This document shows, one piece after another, positions 1 to 8,545 of a stretch of 64,000 nt of DNA (positions are counted from its first letter, which is position 1; each line of letters opens with the position of its first letter). Source of the stretch: Aeromonas simiae (lineage in GTDB: Bacteria; Pseudomonadota; Gammaproteobacteria; Enterobacterales; Aeromonadaceae); NCBI RefSeq assembly GCF_000820125.1, contig NZ_CDBY01000083.1:5657-69656 (forward strand). The letters run 5' to 3'. The position numbers and the translations under genes were made by a program. The notes under the pieces are model-generated. The model did not search any database. It worked only from the letters and a program-made list of their open reading frames with translations, and was not told the origin of the DNA.

Positions 1-2
1 GG

Positions 3-704
3 CACTGGCTCGCCGGCGCGCTGGCCGCGACCCTGACGCTGCTGCTGCTCAGAGAGCGGCAGGCCCGCGACCCCATATTGCCACCCCAGCTCGCCCGCCA
101 GAGCGGCTATCTGGTGAGCGTGCTGCTGATCCTCATCGCCCAGATGCTGATGTTTGCCCTGCTGGTCTACCTGCCGCTGCAAATGCAATGGCAGGAGGGC
201 ATGGGCCCGGCCGAGAGCGGCCGCACCATGGTGATCTTCATGGCCAGCATCACAGCGGGCGCCTTCAGCGCCGGCAAGCTGATCGCCCGCCGGGGGCGCT
301 ACAAGGGGTTTGTGCTGACGGGGTTTGCCCTGGCGGCGCTGGCCCTGTGGCTGATCCACCTCGGCGAGGCGGCCGCCCTGGCACTGGTGCTGGCCGGCCT
401 CGGGCTCGGGCTCACCCTGCCGGCGCTCTCTGTGGTGGTGCAAAATGCCCTACTGCCTCAGGATCGCGGCATCGGCATGTCCCTGTTCAACTTCGGCCGC
501 GAGCTGGGTGGGGCGCTCGGGGTGGCCCTGTGCGCCATCCTGTTTCACCTGCCCCTGCCCCCCGGCTCGCTCGCAGGTTATGCCAGGGAGGAGCTCTCGC
601 TCGGCTTTGCCACCACCTATCTCGGCATGGCGGCGCTGGCCACGCTGGCCATGCTGCTCACCCTGCTGGCACTGCGGCGCCGGGAGCTCAGTCCGCATCC
701 TTGA
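3..704 (+). CDS. MFS drug exporter, DHA2 (EmrB/QacA) type, C-terminal part
   Basis: The gene is cut by the left edge; the reading frame is open from base 3 to the TGA at 702-704. The visible 233 residues are mostly hydrophobic, with about six membrane spans. A charged linker (RERQARDP) comes before LLILIAQMLMFALLVYLPLQ, as in the second half of 14-span DHA2 proton-driven multidrug exporters. FNFGRELGGALGVAL near the end resembles the conserved segment before the last spans. The internal TTG at 78 is not a plausible start, because the frame continues upstream with typical membrane sequence. The substrate cannot be told from this fragment. Family assignment is fairly sure. Confidence 0.8.
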   Translation, partial: HWLAGALAATLTLLLLRERQARDPILPPQLARQSGYLVSVLLILIAQMLMFALLVYLPLQMQWQEGMGPAESGRTMVIFMASITAGAFSAGKLIARRGRYKGFVLTGFALAALALWLIHLGEAAALALVLAGLGLGLTLPALSVVVQNALLPQDRGIGMSLFNFGRELGGALGVALCAILFHLPLPPGSLAGYAREELSLGFATTYLGMAALATLAMLLTLLALRRRELSPHP

Positions 705-705
705 T

Positions 706-737
706 AAAAAAAAGAGGGAGGGCCCATGCCCTCCCTC
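706..737 (-). terminator. Rho-independent terminator of the CoA-disulfide reductase gene
   Basis: A perfect 10-bp stem (714-723 with 728-737) has a 4-base loop. It is preceded on the + strand by eight A (706-713), which read as a T-run for minus-strand transcripts. It lies 25 bases past the stop of the leftward reductase gene and could also slow transcription from the MFS gene. Confidence 0.85.
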
Positions 738-761
738 TGCTTTGCCAATCACGAAGCACGC

Positions 762-2420
762 TTACTCGGCGGTCGCCATCAGCCAGGTCTTGAAGCCACC
801 GGAGAGGTTCTTCACCCGAAAACCGTGCTGCTGGAGCATGCGGCTCGCCACGTGGCCACGCAGCCCCACCTGGCAGCTGACGATGAACTCCTTGTCTTTG
901 GGCAGTTCGTCCAGACGGCCGCGCAGCTCGTCGAGGGGGATGTTAATGGCGCCGGGGATGGCGCCGAGGCGCTCCAGCTCAGCGGGATTGCGCACATCCA
1001 GTACCTGCTGATCGGGGCGCAGCGCCAGCACGTCGCTGACGTGGCAGATGGGCGAATCCCCCTTGAGGTGATTGCTCGCCACAAAGCCCGCCATGTTGAT
1101 GACATCCTTGGCCGAGCCGAACGGCGGTGCATAGGTCAGCTCGAGATCTTGCAGATCGAACACCGTCATGCCGGCCCGCTGGGCCACCGCTAGCACGTCA
1201 ATGCGCTTGTCGATGCCATCCTTGCCCACCGCCTGGGCGCCGAGGATGCGACCATCGGGGGCAAACAGCAGCTTGAGGCTGACCGGATGGGCACCGGGGT
1301 AGTAACCGGCGTGGCTGCCCGGGTGCACATACACCTTCTCATAGGCCATGCCGAGCTGCTTGAGGCGCTTCTCATTGAGCCCGGTGCTGGCCACCGCCAG
1401 ATCAAACACCTTGCAGATCGCCGTGCCCTGGGTCTTCTTGTAACTCTCGGCGCGTCCCAACATGTTGTCGGCGGCGATACGCCCCTGACGGTTGGCAGGG
1501 CCGGCGAGCGGGATCAGGGCGGCGTCACCGGTGACAAAGTCGACCTCTTCCACCGCATCCCCCACCGCGAAGATATCGGGGTCCGAGGTGCGCATGGCGG
1601 CATCCACCTTGATGCCACCGCGCGGCCCCAGCTCCAGCCCGGCCTGGGCGGCGAGCAGGGTCTCGGGTTTGACCCCGATGGCGAGGATCAGCAGATCCGT
1701 TTCCAGCGTGGCCCCCTCCCCCAGTTGCAGCAGCAAGCGGTGCGCCGCCCCCTCGGGCTGTGCCTCGATGGCATTGAGCCCGGTGCGCAGCCGCAGATCG
1801 ATACCGGCCTCGCGAATGCGCTCGTGCAGCATGGCGGCCATCTCCCGGTCGACCGGCGCCATCACCTGATCCGAGAGCTCGAGCTGAGTCACCGACAGGC
1901 CGCGCTGGTGCAGCGCCTCCATCATCTCAAGCCCGATGAAGCCCCCTCCGACCACGGTCACGTGGCGCGGCGGCGCCTGGGTCAGCGCGGCGAGGATGCG
2001 ATCCATGTCGGGGATGTTGCGCAGGGTGTAGACGCCCGCGGTGTCGATGCCAGGCAGCGGCGGGCGGATCGGCGCGGCGCCGGGGCTTAGCAGCAGCTTG
2101 TCGTAGCGCTCCTCGTACTCCTCACCGCGTGCCAGATCGCGCACCCGCACCGTGCGGGCGGCGCGGTCGATAGCCACCACCTCGTTGAAGACCCGCACCT
2201 CGACGTTGAAGCGGCGCTTGAAGCTCAATGGCGTTTGCAACAGCAGGGCATCGCGGGAGGGGATATCGCCGCCGATGTGATAGGGCAGACCGCAGTTGGC
2301 AAAGCTGATGAACTCGCCGCGTTCGAACAGAATAATCTCGGCATGTTCGTCCATGCGGCGGGCACGGGCGGCAGCCGAAGCACCGCCGGCTACGCCGCCG
2401 ACGATCAGGATGCGGGTCAT
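762..2420 (-). CDS. FAD-dependent CoA-disulfide reductase with C-terminal rhodanese domain
   Basis: The 552-aa protein belongs to the pyridine nucleotide-disulfide oxidoreductase family. An N-terminal dinucleotide-binding motif (ILIVGGVAGGASAAARAR) is followed by the single redox cysteine Cys43 in SFANCGLPYH, the signature of CoA-disulfide and NAD(P)H persulfide/polysulfide reductases. A second Rossmann motif (VTVVGGGFIGLEM) lies near residue 155. The last 100 residues form a rhodanese domain with active cysteine about 516 in SCQVGLRG. Characterised fused enzymes of this type reduce CoA-disulfides, CoA-persulfide or polysulfide with NAD(P)H, so a role in sulfane-sulfur metabolism is likely. 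The start has AAGGAG about 9 bases upstream. The gene diverges from the GGDEF/EAL gene. Confidence 0.9.
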   Translation of the reverse strand: MTRILIVGGVAGGASAAARARRMDEHAEIILFERGEFISFANCGLPYHIGGDIPSRDALLLQTPLSFKRRFNVEVRVFNEVVAIDRAARTVRVRDLARGEEYEERYDKLLLSPGAAPIRPPLPGIDTAGVYTLRNIPDMDRILAALTQAPPRHVTVVGGGFIGLEMMEALHQRGLSVTQLELSDQVMAPVDREMAAMLHERIREAGIDLRLRTGLNAIEAQPEGAAHRLLLQLGEGATLETDLLILAIGVKPETLLAAQAGLELGPRGGIKVDAAMRTSDPDIFAVGDAVEEVDFVTGDAALIPLAGPANRQGRIAADNMLGRAESYKKTQGTAICKVFDLAVASTGLNEKRLKQLGMAYEKVYVHPGSHAGYYPGAHPVSLKLLFAPDGRILGAQAVGKDGIDKRIDVLAVAQRAGMTVFDLQDLELTYAPPFGSAKDVINMAGFVASNHLKGDSPICHVSDVLALRPDQQVLDVRNPAELERLGAIPGAINIPLDELRGRLDELPKDKEFIVSCQVGLRGHVASRMLQQHGFRVKNLSGGFKTWLMATAE

Positions 2421-2557
2421 GGTGAAGGCTCCTTTTCCAGTATGATGCAGTGAAAATTAGCTTTTTCTAATTTAGATTTCAATGAATTTTTGTTTCAAGG
2501 GCATTTGGAGTATTCTTTGGCGCGCGCCCTCTCTGCCAACAGGATGTTAACCGGGTC

Positions 2558-5503
2558 ATGTCGTCTACCGTCCTCACTCTGCCGTTACCCGTGCGCCCCA
2601 TGCCACTGTTTTTTCGCCTCGATGTGCGCTCACAGCGGCTGGTCGCCCTGACGGACGTGATGCAAACACCGCTCTACTGGCTCGATGAGCCGCGCTCCCC
2701 CTGGCCGACCCAACTGCCGCCGCCATTAAGAGAGCCCATCGAAGCCCAGCTTGCCAGTGGTCAAGGGGGGCAGCTGACCATCCGCGCCCTGGGCCAGGAG
2801 TGGCGGGTCTCTCTCTCGCCCGAGCAGGGCCACTTCTGGCTTATCTGTCTGCAAATAGGGCGCGCCCATACGCCGCCCAATCTCTCCTTACTGCTGCCGC
2901 GCCTCGGCCAACTGGCCAGCCGGGCCGAATATGCCCCCATGCTGCAAGCCTTGTGGGAAGGCAGCCAGGCCGATCGCCTGATCCTGTGGCACTTTGACAG
3001 CCATGATCTGCTCACCCCCATCTACCAGCTCGGGGTCAAGGGCACCCTCTTCCCCATCAAGGCCGACGGCCGCTATCTGCGTACCCTGCGCAGCCGTGGC
3101 TCGCTGAGCTTCTCCGAGTGCGCCCACCAACCCATGCTGGCCCAGCATCGCTATCTGGCCAGCCACGGGGTGGCCGCCCGTCTCGATGCGGCGCTGCGTG
3201 AAGGGGATCGTCTGCTCGGCATGCTGAGCCTCGAGTACCTCGACCCGGTGCCGCTTGGGGAGGAGTTGCTGCAACTGGCCCGGTTTTGCAGCCAGCAGCT
3301 TGGCCAGTGGCAACCGCCCACCAACGAGCCCGCCGCGCAGAACGACCCCGAGGAGGCGAGTCACGATACCCATCCCCTGGCGCTGCACGTGGGCCTGGAG
3401 TATTGCCGCGCCCTGTTGCAGTGGTGCCGCCAGCAGTTGCCACTGCGCGCCGGCTGGGTTGGCGAGTATCAGCGCCGCGGCGAGGAGCTGTGGCTGATCC
3501 CGCGCTATGTCGAGCTGGAAGGGCAGCCCCACAGCTCGCTGCCACAGCGCCTCGAGCCGGGCCCGGCCCACGACATCCACCAGAGCGGCCAGGCCCTCTA
3601 TCTGGATAACCTCGCCACCCGTTATCCCAAGGCGCACCAGCTGCTCGCCTTTGGCACCCCCGCCTACATCGGCGTGCCGTTGCTGCTGCCAGATGGCACG
3701 CCGATCGGCCAGCTCACCTTGCTGCCGCTCGACACCCTCGATGACCCCCTGCCCCTGCTCGATCGCCTGAGCGAGCTGGCACCGCGCCTCGCCATCGAGA
3801 TGCAGCGCCTGTCGCTTGAGGAGGCGCTGCGCCTGGCCGAAGTGGCCTTCGATACCCACGACGCCATGGTGGTGTGCGATGCCAACGGCCAGATCCTCAA
3901 GGCCAATCGGGCCTTCACCCGCACCACGGGCTATGCCCCCGAGCAGGTGGTGGGTCAGCATATCCGCCTGCTGCGCCCCCCCTACTATGGCGACGATCTG
4001 GCCAGCCGCATCACCAGAACCATCGAGCAGCAGCGCTTCTGGGAAGGCGAGGAGCAGTGCCTCAACCACGAGGGGCGTTTCTTCCCGGTGCGGCTGCAAG
4101 TGAGCGGCGTGTTCGACGGCGCCGGCCGCCTGACTCACTACGTCAGCAGCTTCCACGATCTCACCGAGGAGCGGGAGGCGCAGCAACACATCGAGCGCCT
4201 CGCCTACTATGACGATCTGACCGGCCTGCTCAATCGCCGCAGCATGCTCACCCGGCTGCAACAGCGCCTGCAAGAGCCACATCGCCAGTGGGGAGCCTTG
4301 CTCTACATCGATCTCGACAACTTCAAGTCGGTCAACGACTCCCTCGGCCACCAACGCGGCGATGAGCTGCTGCTGGCGGTGGTCGAGCGGCTGCGCGAGC
4401 TGCCCCAGGAGAACCTGCTGCTGGCGCGCAGCTCGGGGGATGAGTTCCAGCTGCTGTTCACCGATCTCGGCCAGGGGCAGGTTGCCGCCAAGATCCTGGC
4501 CGAACACTTTGCCCGCGAGGTGATCAGGCTGTTTCGCCAGCCGTTCAGTGTCGGCCACGACAAGCTGCATTGCAGCGCCTCCCTCGGGGTGGCCCTGTTC
4601 TCCCCCGAGCAGCACGATCACCTGGTGATCATGCAGCAGGCCGATACCGCCGCCCACATAGCCAAGCGCAACGGCCACGGTCAATACGCCTTCTTCAATC
4701 ACCACATGGCCGAGCAGGAGAAGAGCCGGCTGGCCATCAGCAACCAGCTGCGCGATGCCCTGCGCCGCGGCGAGTTTCAGCTCCACTACCAGCCCCAGTT
4801 CCGGGTCGACAGCGGCGTGCTGACCGGCATCGAGGCGTTGATCCGCTGGCAACGCGCCGACGGGGTCATGGTGGCGCCGGGAGAGTTCATTCCGGTTGCC
4901 GAGGAGAGCGGGCTTATCGAGGATATCGGCTACTGGGTGCTCAAGAGCGCCTGCGCCCAGTTCAGCCATTGGTTGAGCCGGGGGGTGGCCATCCCGCAGC
5001 TGTCGGTCAACGTCAGCGCCCGTCAGTTCCACAACCCCGCCTTCTTGCAACAGGTGGAATACGTGCTGCGCGACACCGGCCTGCCCCCCTCGCGCCTGAT
5101 GCTGGAGATCACCGAGTCGGTGGTGCTCGAGCACCGTGAGGAGAGCATAGAGCGGATGCGCCGCCTGCGTTCACTCGGGGTGCTCATCTCTATCGATGAC
5201 TTCGGCACCGGCTACTCGTCGCTTGCCTACCTGCGCGATCTGCCGGCCAACGAGGTGAAACTCGATCGCTCCTTCATCCTGACCCTGGTGCACAGCGAGC
5301 AGGATAGGGCCCTGGTGCGCGCCGTCGTGGAGCTGGCCAAGGTGTTCCGCTTCACCGTGATCGCCGAGGGGGTCGAAGAGCAGGAGCAGCTCGCCATCCT
5401 CGCCGACATCGGCTGCCAGCACTTCCAGGGTTATCTGCGCTGCCGGCCGCTGCCGGTGCGGGCGCTGGAGTCCTTCCTCGCCGATTGCCCCACGGCAGGG
5501 TGA
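2558..5503 (+). CDS. PAS-GGDEF-EAL cyclic-di-GMP protein with degenerate GGDEF motif
   Basis: The 981-aa protein appears cytoplasmic; I see no clear membrane segment. The first 420 residues look like GAF-type sensor regions. A PAS domain follows (about 425-545, AEVAFDTHDAMVVCDANG), then GGDEF (about 550-710) and EAL (about 725-970). The cyclase signature reads SSGDEF near residue 625, so the first Gly is Ser and synthase activity is doubtful. The EAL domain looks intact: EALIRW near 757, NVSARQF, LEITES, DDFGTGYSSL and AEGVEE. I infer a c-di-GMP phosphodiesterase, possibly modulated by GTP bound to the GGDEF part. The start is uncertain because no strong ribosome binding site stands at the right distance. 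Confidence 0.88.
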   Translation: MSSTVLTLPLPVRPMPLFFRLDVRSQRLVALTDVMQTPLYWLDEPRSPWPTQLPPPLREPIEAQLASGQGGQLTIRALGQEWRVSLSPEQGHFWLICLQIGRAHTPPNLSLLLPRLGQLASRAEYAPMLQALWEGSQADRLILWHFDSHDLLTPIYQLGVKGTLFPIKADGRYLRTLRSRGSLSFSECAHQPMLAQHRYLASHGVAARLDAALREGDRLLGMLSLEYLDPVPLGEELLQLARFCSQQLGQWQPPTNEPAAQNDPEEASHDTHPLALHVGLEYCRALLQWCRQQLPLRAGWVGEYQRRGEELWLIPRYVELEGQPHSSLPQRLEPGPAHDIHQSGQALYLDNLATRYPKAHQLLAFGTPAYIGVPLLLPDGTPIGQLTLLPLDTLDDPLPLLDRLSELAPRLAIEMQRLSLEEALRLAEVAFDTHDAMVVCDANGQILKANRAFTRTTGYAPEQVVGQHIRLLRPPYYGDDLASRITRTIEQQRFWEGEEQCLNHEGRFFPVRLQVSGVFDGAGRLTHYVSSFHDLTEEREAQQHIERLAYYDDLTGLLNRRSMLTRLQQRLQEPHRQWGALLYIDLDNFKSVNDSLGHQRGDELLLAVVERLRELPQENLLLARSSGDEFQLLFTDLGQGQVAAKILAEHFAREVIRLFRQPFSVGHDKLHCSASLGVALFSPEQHDHLVIMQQADTAAHIAKRNGHGQYAFFNHHMAEQEKSRLAISNQLRDALRRGEFQLHYQPQFRVDSGVLTGIEALIRWQRADGVMVAPGEFIPVAEESGLIEDIGYWVLKSACAQFSHWLSRGVAIPQLSVNVSARQFHNPAFLQQVEYVLRDTGLPPSRLMLEITESVVLEHREESIERMRRLRSLGVLISIDDFGTGYSSLAYLRDLPANEVKLDRSFILTLVHSEQDRALVRAVVELAKVFRFTVIAEGVEEQEQLAILADIGCQHFQGYLRCRPLPVRALESFLADCPTAG

Positions 5504-5558
5504 TCGGCGCCGCCTTTTGGCATAAAATGGCCGCCAGCAACACTATCAGGAGCGCAAT

Positions 5559-6302
5559 ATGTCTGTGATTGGTCGTATCCACTCGGTGGAGACCTGCGGT
5601 ACTGTGGACGGTCCCGGCATCCGTTTTATCGTCTTCATGCAGGGCTGTCTGATGCGCTGCAAGTACTGCCACAACCGCGACACCTGGGACACGGAAGGGG
5701 GCCGCGAGGTCACCGTCCCCGAGCTGATGAAGGACATCACCAGCTATCGCCACTTCATTAATGCCTCGGGCGGTGGGGTTACCGCCTCGGGTGGTGAGGC
5801 CATGCTACAACAGGCCTTCGTCGCCGAGCTGTTTGCCGCCTGCCAGGCAGAAGGCATCCACACCTGCCTCGACACCAACGGCTTCGTGCGCAACTACGAC
5901 GCCCAGCTCGACGCCGTCCTCGACGTCACCGATCTGGTGCTGCTCGACATCAAGCAGATCAACGACGAGAAACACATCCCGCTGACCCACGTCAGCAACC
6001 GCTACACCCTGGAATTTGCCCGCTATCTGGCCAAAAAGGGCAAGAAGATGTGGATCCGTTACGTGGTGGTGCCGACCTGGAGCGACGATGACGAGAGTGC
6101 CGAGGGGCTGGGGCAGTTCATCGCCTCGCTCGGCGAGTGCGTCGAGAAGATCGAGCTGCTGCCCTATCACGAGCTGGGCAAGCACAAGTGGGAGGTGTTG
6201 GGCGACACCTATGATCTCAACGGGATCAAGCCGCCCAAGAAGGAGACCATGGATCGCATCCAGGGGATCCTCAGCAAGTACCACCCCAACGTGAAATATT
6301 GA
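5559..6302 (+). CDS. pflA: pyruvate formate-lyase 1-activating enzyme
   Basis: This 247-aa radical SAM enzyme uses a [4Fe-4S] cluster and S-adenosylmethionine to make the glycyl radical of pyruvate formate-lyase under anaerobic conditions. The CX3CX2C motif is Cys30, Cys34 and Cys37 (GCLMRCKYC), followed by the SAM-binding GG motif in TASGGEAML. Length matches E. coli PflA (246 aa). AGGAG precedes the ATG, and a strong terminator follows at once. The partner pflB is not adjacent; upstream is the GGDEF/EAL gene. Confidence 0.95.
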   Translation: MSVIGRIHSVETCGTVDGPGIRFIVFMQGCLMRCKYCHNRDTWDTEGGREVTVPELMKDITSYRHFINASGGGVTASGGEAMLQQAFVAELFAACQAEGIHTCLDTNGFVRNYDAQLDAVLDVTDLVLLDIKQINDEKHIPLTHVSNRYTLEFARYLAKKGKKMWIRYVVVPTWSDDDESAEGLGQFIASLGECVEKIELLPYHELGKHKWEVLGDTYDLNGIKPPKKETMDRIQGILSKYHPNVKY

Positions 6303-6308
6303 TAACAA

Positions 6309-6337
6309 CAGGGCGCCTCATGGCGCCCTGTTTTTTT
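6309..6337 (+). terminator. Rho-independent terminator after pflA
   Basis: A perfect 9-bp stem (6309-6317 with 6322-6330) with loop TCAT is followed by seven T. It starts six bases past the pflA stop. Confidence 0.93.
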
Positions 6338-6356
6338 AGATGGCAAGGGCCTGCTC

Positions 6357-7007
6357 ATGAGCGATGCAGAACTCACCGCCCTGCTGCTGTGGTTAGCCGT
6401 ACTGCTGGCCAGCCAGCATGGTTCCCGCTGGCGACAACTGCTCGCCACCCCCCTCTATCAGCATCTGCTGCTCGGCGCCGCCCTGGCGCTGCTGCCGCTG
6501 TGGTGGCTGCGCGCCGGCCTGCATGCCGGGCTCGAGGTGCATTTTCTCGGCCTGACCGCCCTCACCCTGCTGCTCGGCTGGCGCCTGGCGCTGGTGGCAG
6601 GCAGCCTGGCCCTGCTCACCCTCACCGCCTGTGGCAGCGAGCCCTGGCCCCTGCTCGGCAGCCACGCCCTGCTCGGGGTGCTGCTACCGGTGCTGACCAC
6701 CGAGCTGCTGTTTCTGGCCAGCTGGGCCTGGCTAGCGCGCCACCTGTTTGTCTACCTGTTTGTGGTTGCCTTTCTCGGTGGCGCCGCCGCCATCTCGGTC
6801 AAGCTGCTGGCCACCGCGCTCTGGATGGGGATGAGCGGGGCTTATCCCTGGCAGATCATCGCTGACGACTACCTCGCCATCTGGCCGTTGCTGCTCTTTC
6901 CCGAGGCGCTGCTCAACGGCATGACCATGACCCTGCTCGCCGTCTACCGCCCCCACTGGGTCTACAGCTTTCATGACCACGTCTATCTCGGCCCCCCTCG
7001 GCCATAA
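6357..7007 (+). CDS. CbiM-like / COG3235 family membrane protein (ECF transporter permease-like)
   Basis: The 216-aa protein is very hydrophobic with about six or seven membrane spans. The C-terminal FPEALLNGMTMTLLAVYRP and the final HDHVYL resemble the COG3235 family, often annotated as energy-coupling-factor transporter permease because of distant similarity to CbiM. The substrate is unknown, and no ATPase or T-component gene lies next to it. It sits 54 bases after pflA beyond a terminator, so it probably has its own promoter. The family call is from memory of the conserved C-terminus and is moderately sure. Confidence 0.65.
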   Translation: MSDAELTALLLWLAVLLASQHGSRWRQLLATPLYQHLLLGAALALLPLWWLRAGLHAGLEVHFLGLTALTLLLGWRLALVAGSLALLTLTACGSEPWPLLGSHALLGVLLPVLTTELLFLASWAWLARHLFVYLFVVAFLGGAAAISVKLLATALWMGMSGAYPWQIIADDYLAIWPLLLFPEALLNGMTMTLLAVYRPHWVYSFHDHVYLGPPRP

Positions 7008-7033
7008 AAAAGAGCGCCCTGATGGGCGCTCTT
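7006..7033. terminator. Terminator between convergent genes
   Basis: A 10-bp perfect stem (7010-7019 with 7024-7033) with loop TGAT has A-rich sequence on its left, which is a T-run for the leftward importer operon. It overlaps the stop of the rightward membrane-protein gene and probably serves both directions. Confidence 0.8.
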
Positions 7034-7048
7034 GAGGTGATGCTTGCG

Positions 7049-7741
7049 TCAGAGGCTGCGTGGCTTGAGATGGGCGTGCCAGCGGGTTTCGAGCCGTTTG
7101 AACAGCCAGACGATGACGAAGGTCAACGCCATGTAGAGCAGGCCAGCCGTAATGAAGGCCTCAAACGGGCTGTAGTAGCGGGAGTTGACGATACGGGCGG
7201 CACCGGTCAGGTCGACGATGGTGATGATGCCCGCCACCGCCGAGCCTTGCAGCATGAAGATCACCTCATTGCTGTAGGCCGGCAGGGCACGCCGGAACGA
7301 GTTGGGCAGGATCACCCGGGTCAGGGTCTGCCAGCGGTTCATGCCAAAGGCCAGCGCCGCCTCGATCTGCCCCTTGGGCATGTTGCTCACCGCCCCGCGC
7401 ACTATCTCGGCGGTATAGGCGCCGGTGTTGAGGGTGAACGCCAGCAGGGCGCAGAACCAGGCCTGAGAGAAGAGCTCCCAGGCGGCGCTGTTTTTCAGCC
7501 ACTCCCACTGGGCGGCGCCGTAGTAGATGATAAAAAGCTGCACCAGCAGTGGGGTGCCGCGAAAGAAGTAGATGTAAGCCCACACCGGGAAACGGATGAA
7601 CCAGTTACGGCTGGTGCGCAGCACCCCGAGCGGCACCGCCAGCGCCAGCCCCAGGATCAGCGAGGCGAGCACCAGCCCCACCGTGGTATAGAGCCCCTGC
7701 CAGTAGGTGGGCCACTCATCGAGAATGATCGAAAAATCCAT
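7049..7741 (-). CDS. HisM-like permease of a basic amino-acid ABC importer
   Basis: The 230-aa inner-membrane permease belongs to the HisM/ArtM family. It has about five spans and the cytoplasmic EAA loop (EAALAFGMNRWQTLTRVILP) that contacts the ATPase. The segment YFFRGTPLLVQLF is typical of polar amino-acid permeases. It is the last gene of a four-gene leftward operon and starts three bases after the HisQ-like stop, with GAGGTAAG as ribosome binding site. The substrate is probably arginine, ornithine, lysine or histidine, judged from the binding protein. A terminator follows. Confidence 0.9.
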   Translation of the reverse strand: MDFSIILDEWPTYWQGLYTTVGLVLASLILGLALAVPLGVLRTSRNWFIRFPVWAYIYFFRGTPLLVQLFIIYYGAAQWEWLKNSAAWELFSQAWFCALLAFTLNTGAYTAEIVRGAVSNMPKGQIEAALAFGMNRWQTLTRVILPNSFRRALPAYSNEVIFMLQGSAVAGIITIVDLTGAARIVNSRYYSPFEAFITAGLLYMALTFVIVWLFKRLETRWHAHLKPRSL

Positions 7742-7744
7742 GGC

Positions 7745-8485
7745 TTACCTCGTCTTGATGGCGTAGTGGCGCTCGGCCCACTTGAGCAGCGACGTGGAAA
7801 CGGCGGTGAACACCAAAAAGATGAGGGCCACCGCCATGTAGAAGGTAAAGGGGAGCTGGGTCGAGCCGGCGGCCAATGACGCCTTTCTCACCATGTCGTC
7901 AAGACCGATGATCGAAACCAGCGCCGTGGTCTTGAGCAGTACCAGCCAGTTGTTGCCAAACCCAGGCAACGCGTGGCGCATCATCTGGGGGAACAGAATG
8001 CGCACGAACACCTGATGGGCGCGCATGCCAAAGGCGCGGGCCGCCTCCAGCTCGCCCTTGTCGACCGCCAAAATGGCGCCGCGGAAGGTTTCGGCCATGT
8101 AGGCGCCGAAGATGAAGCCGATGGTGGCCACCCCGGCGGCAAACGGACTGATGTCGATATAATCGGGCACCAGGGAGATCCACTCCTGGTTCGGGTTGCT
8201 CTTGAGCAGCCAGGCGTTATAGCTCTCGTTGATCCAAGTCAGCACGAAGTTGATGAAGACCTGACCGCCGAAAAAAAGCAGCATCATCAGCACCAGATCG
8301 GGGATGCCGCGGATGATGGTGGTGTAGAGATCGGCAATGGCGCGTGCCCAGCGATAGGGCGAGAGCTTGGCCAGTGCCCCCAGCATGCCGAGCAGCATGG
8401 CCAGCAGCAGTGAGGCCAGCGCCACCTGCAACGTGACCCCCGCGCCTTCCAGCAGGGAGCCTTCGTATCCTTTCAAATCCAGCAT
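7745..8485 (-). CDS. HisQ-like permease of a basic amino-acid ABC importer
   Basis: The 246-aa membrane permease is the partner of the HisM-like subunit. It shows TIIRGIPDLVLMMLLFF and an EAA loop (EAARAFGMRAHQVFVRILFP). The start at 8485 is preferred over the in-frame ATG at 8497: GGAG stands 7 bases before 8485, and E. coli HisQ begins at the equivalent point. A strong hairpin separates it from the binding-protein gene upstream. Confidence 0.9.
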   Translation of the reverse strand: MLDLKGYEGSLLEGAGVTLQVALASLLLAMLLGMLGALAKLSPYRWARAIADLYTTIIRGIPDLVLMMLLFFGGQVFINFVLTWINESYNAWLLKSNPNQEWISLVPDYIDISPFAAGVATIGFIFGAYMAETFRGAILAVDKGELEAARAFGMRAHQVFVRILFPQMMRHALPGFGNNWLVLLKTTALVSIIGLDDMVRKASLAAGSTQLPFTFYMAVALIFLVFTAVSTSLLKWAERHYAIKTR

Positions 8486-8501
8486 GAGTCGCTCCATCGA
8501 T

Positions 8502-8526
8502 TTCGGGCCCGCTCAGCGGGCCCGAA
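8502..8526 (-). promoter_or_regulatory. Intercistronic hairpin between binding-protein and permease genes
   Basis: An 11-bp perfect stem (8502-8512 with 8516-8526) with a 3-base loop lies between the binding-protein stop and the HisQ-like start. It has no T-run. Stem-loops at this place in ABC importer operons commonly protect the upstream mRNA from 3' decay, so that more binding protein than permease is made. That role is inferred here. Confidence 0.7.
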
Positions 8527-8545
8527 CACAGCGGATGAATCCGGC

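Noticed and set aside
2888..5134. 748-codon open frame opposite the GGDEF/EAL gene
   Set aside because: An antisense artefact of codon bias; the sense protein has clear domains.
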